NCBI RefSeq assembly: GCF_039537265.1
Contig: NZ_BAABAE010000001.1
Coordinates: 124,001 to 188,000 of the forward strand
Reading direction: 5' to 3'
DNA: 64,000 nucleotides
Source: Terrimesophilobacter bigeumensis
GTDB lineage: Bacteria > Actinomycetota > Actinomycetes > Actinomycetales > Microbacteriaceae
Shown here: positions 60,103 through 64,000 of the stretch, piece after piece
Layout: the number at the start of each line of letters is the position of its first letter
Position numbering within the stretch: the first letter of the stretch is position 1
Notes under the pieces: model-generated
Databases searched by the model: none
What the model saw: the letters and a program-made list of their open reading frames with translations, nothing else
Told to the model about the DNA's origin: nothing
Translations under genes and position numbers: made by a program

Positions 60103-60112
60103 CGTACATTCG
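60103..60112 (-). promoter_or_regulatory. Weak third match to the PucR-type site, upstream of the importer operon
   Basis: On the minus strand CGAATGTACG matches the CGATTGTACG core of the two exact sites at 9 of 10 positions, in the same orientation relative to the operon. It is 147 bases before the ATPase start, farther than the other two. Low confidence alone. Confidence 0.3.
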
Positions 60113-60250
60113 GGGGAAGGCGGTGGACAGTGCGGATATCGGCGAAATCGGATGCCCGATCAGGGGTTCGCACCGCGCAACGGCGGCGGCGGCACGCGCG
60201 GCTAGGCTTGAGCTGTCCGGCTCAACCCCACCCACTGGAGCTCTCCCGCT

Positions 60251-62524
60251 GTGACTGATTCCGTCGCCAACGCCATCGCGACCCCCGACCACGAGCAGCC
60301 GTACGCGGCGCTCGGACTGAAGCCCGACGAGTACGCGCGCATCCGGGAGATTCTCGGGCGCCGACCGACGAGCGGTGAGCTTGCGATGTACTCGGTCATG
60401 TGGAGCGAGCACTGCTCCTACAAGAGCTCCAAGGTCTACCTGCGCCAGTTCGGCGAGAAGGTCTCCCCGAAGATGCGCGAGAAGCTGATGGTCGGCATCG
60501 GCGAGAACGCCGGCGTCGTGGACATCGGCGAGGGCTGGGCCGTGACCTTCAAGGTCGAGTCGCACAACCATCCATCCTTCATCGAGCCGTTCCAGGGCGC
60601 CGCGACCGGCGTCGGCGGGATCGTGCGCGACATCATCTCGATGGGGGCACGGCCGGTCGCCGTCATGGACCAGCTTCGGTTCGGTGCCATCGACCATCCG
60701 GACACCGCCCGCGTCGTGCACGGCGTCGTCTCCGGGATCAGCTTCTACGGCAACTGCCTCGGCCTGCCGAACATCGGCGGCGAGACCTACTTCGACGCCT
60801 GCTACCAGGACAACCCGCTCGTGAACGCGCTCGCCGTCGGCGTACTGCGCCACGAGGACCTGCACCTCGCGAACGCCCGCGGCGTCGGGAACAAGGTCGT
60901 GCTGTTCGGCGCGCGCACCGGCGGTGACGGCATCGGCGGGGCGAGCATCCTGGCCTCGGATACCTTCGCCGAGGGCGGGCCGACCAAGCGCCCGGCTGTG
61001 CAGGTCGGCGACCCCTTCGCCGAGAAGGTGCTCATCGAATGCTGCCTCGAGCTGTTCGCCGGCGATCTCGTCGAGGGCATCCAGGATCTCGGTGCGGCCG
61101 GAATCAGCTGCGCCACGAGCGAGCTCGCCTCGAACGGCGACGGCGGGATGTTCATCGAGCTCGACAAGGTGCTTCTGCGCGACCCGTCACTGACCGCCGA
61201 AGAGATCCTGATGAGCGAGAGCCAGGAGCGCATGATGGCGATCGTGCGGCCCGACAAGCTCGAGGCGTTCCTCGCCGTCACCGCGAAATGGGATGTCGAG
61301 ACGAGCGTGCTGGGCGAGGTCACCGACACCGGGCGGCTCGTCATCCACTGGCACGGCGAGGAGATCGTCGACGTCGAACCGCGCACCGTCGCGATCGACG
61401 GACCGGTGTACGAGCGACCCGTGGCCTACCCGGCCTGGATCGACGCGCTGCAGGCCGATTCGGCATCCGCGCTGCCGCGCTCGAACGAGCCTGCTGCGCT
61501 GCGCGAGCAGTTCCTGCAACTGCTCGGCTCGCCGAATCTCGCCTCGAAGTCCTGGATCACCGACCAGTACGACCGCTACGTCGGCGGCAACACGGCGCTC
61601 AGCTTCCCGGATGACGGCGGCATGGTGCGCGTCGACGAGAACAGCGGGCTCGGCTTCGCGATCGCCGCGGATGCGAACGGTCGCTACGCCCAGCTCGACC
61701 CGTATCAGGGCGCCCGCCTCGCCCTCGCGGAGGCCTACCGCAACGTCGCGGTCACCGGCGCCGTGCCGGCCGCCGTGTCCGACTGCCTCAACTTCGGCTC
61801 CCCGGAGAACCCCGAGGTCATGTGGCAGTTCTCGCGGGCCGTCGAGGGTCTCTCCGACGGATGCCTGGAGCTCGAGATCCCGGTGACCGGCGGCAACGTG
61901 AGCTTCTACAACCAGACCGGCGACGTGCCGATCCACCCGACGCCGGTCGTCGCGGTGCTCGGGGTGATCCCGGATGTCGCAGCACGCATCCCGAGCGGCT
62001 GGCAGGACGAAGGCAACAACATCTACCTGCTCGGGACGACATCCGAGGAGTTGGACGGCTCGGCCTGGGCCGGAACGATCCACGACCACCTCGGCGGGCG
62101 GCCGCCCGCGGTCGACCTCGCACGGGAGAAGAAGCTCGCGGCACTGCTCGCGGCCGGCGCGCAGGAGTCGCTCATCGCCTCCGCGCACGACCTCGCCGAC
62201 GGCGGGCTCGCCCAGGCGCTCGCGGAGAGCGTCCTGCGGTTCGGCGTCGGCGCCCGGGTCTGGCTCGGCGACATCCTGCATCGCGATGGCGTGGATGTCG
62301 CGACGGCGCTGTTCAGCGAGTCGACGGGTCGCGTGATCGTGAGCGTGCCGCGCGAGGACGATGTGAAGTTCCAGGGGCTGTGCGAGGGGCGGGGCTACCC
62401 GGTGCTGCGCATCGGCGTGACCGACAAGCTCGCGCCGGCCCTCGAGATCCAGGATGTCTTCACGCTCGACCTGGACGAGCTGCGCGCCGCCCACACTGGC
62501 ACGCTCCCCGCCTCCTTCTCCTGA
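60251..62524 (+). CDS. purL: Phosphoribosylformylglycinamidine synthase subunit PurL (small type)
   Basis: 757 residues from GTG 60251, the length of the small PurL that works with PurS and PurQ. Motifs are MWSEHCSYKSSK, FKVESHNHPSFIEPFQGAATGVGGI (split here), GLPNIGGET and LGAAGISCATSE in the first half, and NVSFYNQTG and SAHDLADGGLAQALAES in the second. It makes FGAM from FGAR. It stands apart from purSQ. Its stop is followed after 35 bases by a palindromic repeat. Confidence 0.95.
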   Translation: MTDSVANAIATPDHEQPYAALGLKPDEYARIREILGRRPTSGELAMYSVMWSEHCSYKSSKVYLRQFGEKVSPKMREKLMVGIGENAGVVDIGEGWAVTFKVESHNHPSFIEPFQGAATGVGGIVRDIISMGARPVAVMDQLRFGAIDHPDTARVVHGVVSGISFYGNCLGLPNIGGETYFDACYQDNPLVNALAVGVLRHEDLHLANARGVGNKVVLFGARTGGDGIGGASILASDTFAEGGPTKRPAVQVGDPFAEKVLIECCLELFAGDLVEGIQDLGAAGISCATSELASNGDGGMFIELDKVLLRDPSLTAEEILMSESQERMMAIVRPDKLEAFLAVTAKWDVETSVLGEVTDTGRLVIHWHGEEIVDVEPRTVAIDGPVYERPVAYPAWIDALQADSASALPRSNEPAALREQFLQLLGSPNLASKSWITDQYDRYVGGNTALSFPDDGGMVRVDENSGLGFAIAADANGRYAQLDPYQGARLALAEAYRNVAVTGAVPAAVSDCLNFGSPENPEVMWQFSRAVEGLSDGCLELEIPVTGGNVSFYNQTGDVPIHPTPVVAVLGVIPDVAARIPSGWQDEGNNIYLLGTTSEELDGSAWAGTIHDHLGGRPPAVDLAREKKLAALLAAGAQESLIASAHDLADGGLAQALAESVLRFGVGARVWLGDILHRDGVDVATALFSESTGRVIVSVPREDDVKFQGLCEGRGYPVLRIGVTDKLAPALEIQDVFTLDLDELRAAHTGTLPASFS

Positions 62525-62559
62525 CCCCCCTCCTCACCCCCCCTCCCCCTGACCCCCTC

Positions 62560-62621
62560 CGTTTGTGCGCACTTTTGGTCGCTCCGACAAGGCGGATTCC
62601 GACCAAAAGTGCGCACAAACG
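62560..62621. repeat. Palindromic repeat, family D copy 1 (left of the DUF559 gene)
   Basis: The arms 62560-62581 and 62600-62621 are perfectly complementary over 22 bp, with an 18-base loop. The arm core is TTTGTGCGCACTTTTGGTCG. It ends 6 bases before the GTG of the DUF559 gene. The same arms recur at 63661-63724. Between the purL stop and this repeat lies a C-rich run (62525-62559). Confidence 0.9.
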
Positions 62622-62627
62622 AGGCCT

Positions 62628-63656
62628 GTGGAGAGAGCGCTCGATACACGCGCTGGATGCGCAACGATCGACGGATGCGCAGACCCGCCCCCCCTTCCGA
62701 AGGAACTCTCCGGCCGCGCCATATCCGTCGCCGAGGCGATGGCCGCGGGGGTCAGCCGCGAACGGCTTCGTCGAAGCGACCTCTCGACCCCGTTCACCGG
62801 CGTACGTTCACCGCTCGGCGGCGATGACACTCTCCTTCTCAGGGACCTTCCCGCCGGGCCCGACGATCCCGAATACTGGACCCGAGTTCGCGAACTCGTG
62901 CTCGCCCGCGCGCGGAGCTATCGACGCAGGATGTCCGGCAGAGTCGTCTTCAGCCACGCGACGGCGGCCCACATCCATGGCTTCTACCTGCCCTCACGCC
63001 TCGCGACCGACCTCACCCTCCACGTGGCCACTGCGGCTCCGGGATATCGGCCCCGCACGCGAGGAGTGCGCGGCCACCTCATGCCGGAAGGCCGTGTCGA
63101 ACTCGCCACGGTCGACGATCTGGTGACAACGGCGCCGCTGGACACCTGGTGCATGCTGGCGAGCTCCCTGTCCCTGGACCAGACCGTGGTCATCGCCGAC
63201 CAACTCATGGAGCGCCAGCATCCGGTGGCCACGCTCGCGGAGCTGTCTCGCGCCGCCCGCGCCCACACCGGGCGGCATGGAGCCAAGCAGCTCCGTGCCG
63301 CGCTACCGCTCGCGCGTGCCCGCACCGATTCCCCGAAGGAGACCGAACTCCGCCTGGTCATCGTGCGCGCCGGACTTCCGGAGCCGCTCATCAATCATCC
63401 GGTGCTCAATCGCTTCGGGGTGGAGCTGCGTCTGGGCGATCTGGTGTACCCGCAGCTTCGCGTCCTGGTCGAGTACGACGGCTGGCGCCATCGTGACGAC
63501 TCCCGCCAGTTCGAACGCGACATCGACAGGCTCTCGGAGGCTGTCGAGGACGGTTGGTATGTCGTCCGCATCCACAAGGGCATGCTCGGAGCGAACGCTC
63601 AGGTCGCGGTCCATCACGTCCGCGCCGCTCTTCTCGCTCAGGGTTGGCGCCCATAG
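62628..63656 (+). CDS. DUF559 (Vsr-like nuclease fold) protein with AbiEi-like N-terminal region
   Basis: 342 residues from GTG 62628; the frame extends upstream through the repeat and is ignored there. The N-terminal part (about 25-65: AISVAEAMAAGVSRERLRRSDL) looks like the winged helix of AbiEi-type proteins. The middle (about 105-200) includes VFSHATAAHIHGFYLP. The C-terminal DUF559 domain (about 230-340) has the PD-(D/E)XK-type pattern ETELRL, DLVYPQLRVLVEYDGWRHR, FERDIDRL and WYVVRIHKG. Such genes are numerous in actinobacteria and of unknown role. This one is tightly bracketed by two copies of one palindrome. Confidence 0.82.
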   Translation: MERALDTRAGCATIDGCADPPPLPKELSGRAISVAEAMAAGVSRERLRRSDLSTPFTGVRSPLGGDDTLLLRDLPAGPDDPEYWTRVRELVLARARSYRRRMSGRVVFSHATAAHIHGFYLPSRLATDLTLHVATAAPGYRPRTRGVRGHLMPEGRVELATVDDLVTTAPLDTWCMLASSLSLDQTVVIADQLMERQHPVATLAELSRAARAHTGRHGAKQLRAALPLARARTDSPKETELRLVIVRAGLPEPLINHPVLNRFGVELRLGDLVYPQLRVLVEYDGWRHRDDSRQFERDIDRLSEAVEDGWYVVRIHKGMLGANAQVAVHHVRAALLAQGWRP

Positions 63657-63660
63657 CCTC

Positions 63661-63724
63661 CCGCTTGTGCGCACTTTTCGTCGCAATGGACTCAGCTAGA
63701 GCGACCAAAAGTGCGCACAAACGG
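63661..63724. repeat. Palindromic repeat, family D copy 2 (right of the DUF559 gene)
   Basis: The arms 63661-63684 and 63701-63724 are complementary at 22 of 24 positions, with a 16-base loop unrelated to that of copy 1. The right arm contains CGACCAAAAGTGCGCACAAA, identical to copy 1. It starts 4 bases after the DUF559 stop, between convergent genes. Confidence 0.88.
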
Positions 63725-63738
63725 AGGGCGGGGGCGCG

Positions 63739-64000
63739 TCAGGAGGATTTGGCGATCTGCTCGTGGTGATGGATGACCTCGGCCACCACGAAGTTGAACC
63801 ACTTCTCGGCGAACGCAGGGTCTAGGTGGCTCTCGGCGGCGAGCGCACGGAGCCGCGCGAGCTGCACCTTCTCCCGCTCGGGGTCGGAAGCGGGCATCCC
63901 GTGCGCGGCCTTGAGCCGGCCCACCTGCTGCGTGAACCGGAACCGCTCGGCGAGCAGGTGGGTGAGCGCGGCGTCGATGTTGTCGATGCTGAGACGGATG
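63739..64000 (-). CDS. Chorismate mutase, AroQ type (5' end outside the window)
   Basis: The visible C-terminal 86 residues read on from the window edge as SIDNIDAALTHLLAERFRF, then QQVGRLKAAHGMP, DPEREKVQLARLRALA and FAEKWFNFVVAEVIHHHE. This is the pattern of actinobacterial AroQ chorismate mutases, which convert chorismate to prephenate for Phe/Tyr synthesis. The start codon lies beyond position 64000. It is convergent with the DUF559 gene across palindrome copy 2. Confidence 0.85.
   Translation of the reverse strand, partial: IRLSIDNIDAALTHLLAERFRFTQQVGRLKAAHGMPASDPEREKVQLARLRALAAESHLDPAFAEKWFNFVVAEVIHHHEQIAKSS

Noticed and set aside
62522..62559. C-rich tract downstream of purL as a structured element
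   Set aside because: A run of CCCCT words without a paired strand or repeat unit; nothing beyond base bias can be supported.
1..64000. CRISPR arrays, insertion sequences, prophage or plasmid replication genes
   Set aside because: No regularly spaced direct repeats, transposase, integrase, terminase or replication initiator motifs were seen on either strand.

Overview
The window is high-GC DNA from an actinobacterium. The best fit is a member of the Microbacteriaceae. Reasons: the purine genes sit beside a DUF3073 gene and an Rv0807-like gene, an F420-dependent glucose-6-phosphate dehydrogenase homologue is present, GTG starts and ATGA overlaps are common, and the word gcatcc/ggatgc recurs inside genes. 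This placement is from memory of gene families, not from a search. I see no rRNA, tRNA, CRISPR array, insertion sequence or phage gene, and no gene-free stretch longer than about 300 bases.

Layout. 1-8.3 kb: small accessory and transport genes (YczE-like membrane protein with a MocR-type operator, EamA exporter, TipA-like MerR regulator, M20 peptidase, DUF4097-PadR pair, KimA-like permease, paired CrcB fluoride channels). 8.3-15.0 kb: a LacI-controlled sugar importer (lacI, binding protein, two permeases, no ATPase), divergent from a glycogen-debranching-type hydrolase. 15.0-29.1 kb: a sugar-acid catabolic region with an XylFGH-like importer, a GH88 unsaturated glucuronyl hydrolase, a HAD phosphatase, two paralogous IclR regulators, and an operon of CoA-transferase, enoyl-CoA hydratase, iron alcohol dehydrogenase, aldehyde dehydrogenase, KDPG-type aldolase and KDG-type kinase. 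Three of its promoters carry the same roughly 30-bp operator placed just upstream of the -35 box, so they look like one regulon.

31.6-62.5 kb: a purine biosynthesis region (purM, purF, purD, purC, purS, purQ, purL) interrupted twice. The first interruption (38.0-43.8 kb) holds a VOC dioxygenase-like protein, AsnC, ornithine cyclodeaminase, CtlX, a GDSL esterase and a DHA2 exporter. The second (45.0-60.0 kb) lies between purQ and purL. It holds a CoA ligase and then a 13-kb block: AcoX-like kinase, split glycine dehydrogenase (GcvPA/GcvPB), a PucR regulator, a VOC protein, Fgd, two further LLM oxidoreductases, an M24 peptidase and an SsuABC-like importer. A 12-mer, GCGATTGTACGA, recurs in the two promoter regions flanking pucR, with a weaker match upstream of the importer. 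I read this block as one PucR-controlled catabolic island of unknown substrate.

62.5-64 kb: a DUF559 (Vsr-like nuclease fold) gene tightly bracketed by two copies of the same palindrome, then the 3' part of a chorismate mutase gene. Long-armed inverted repeats (14-28 bp arms) recur in intergenic gaps throughout the window. Some look like terminators or operon stem-loops; two families are present twice.
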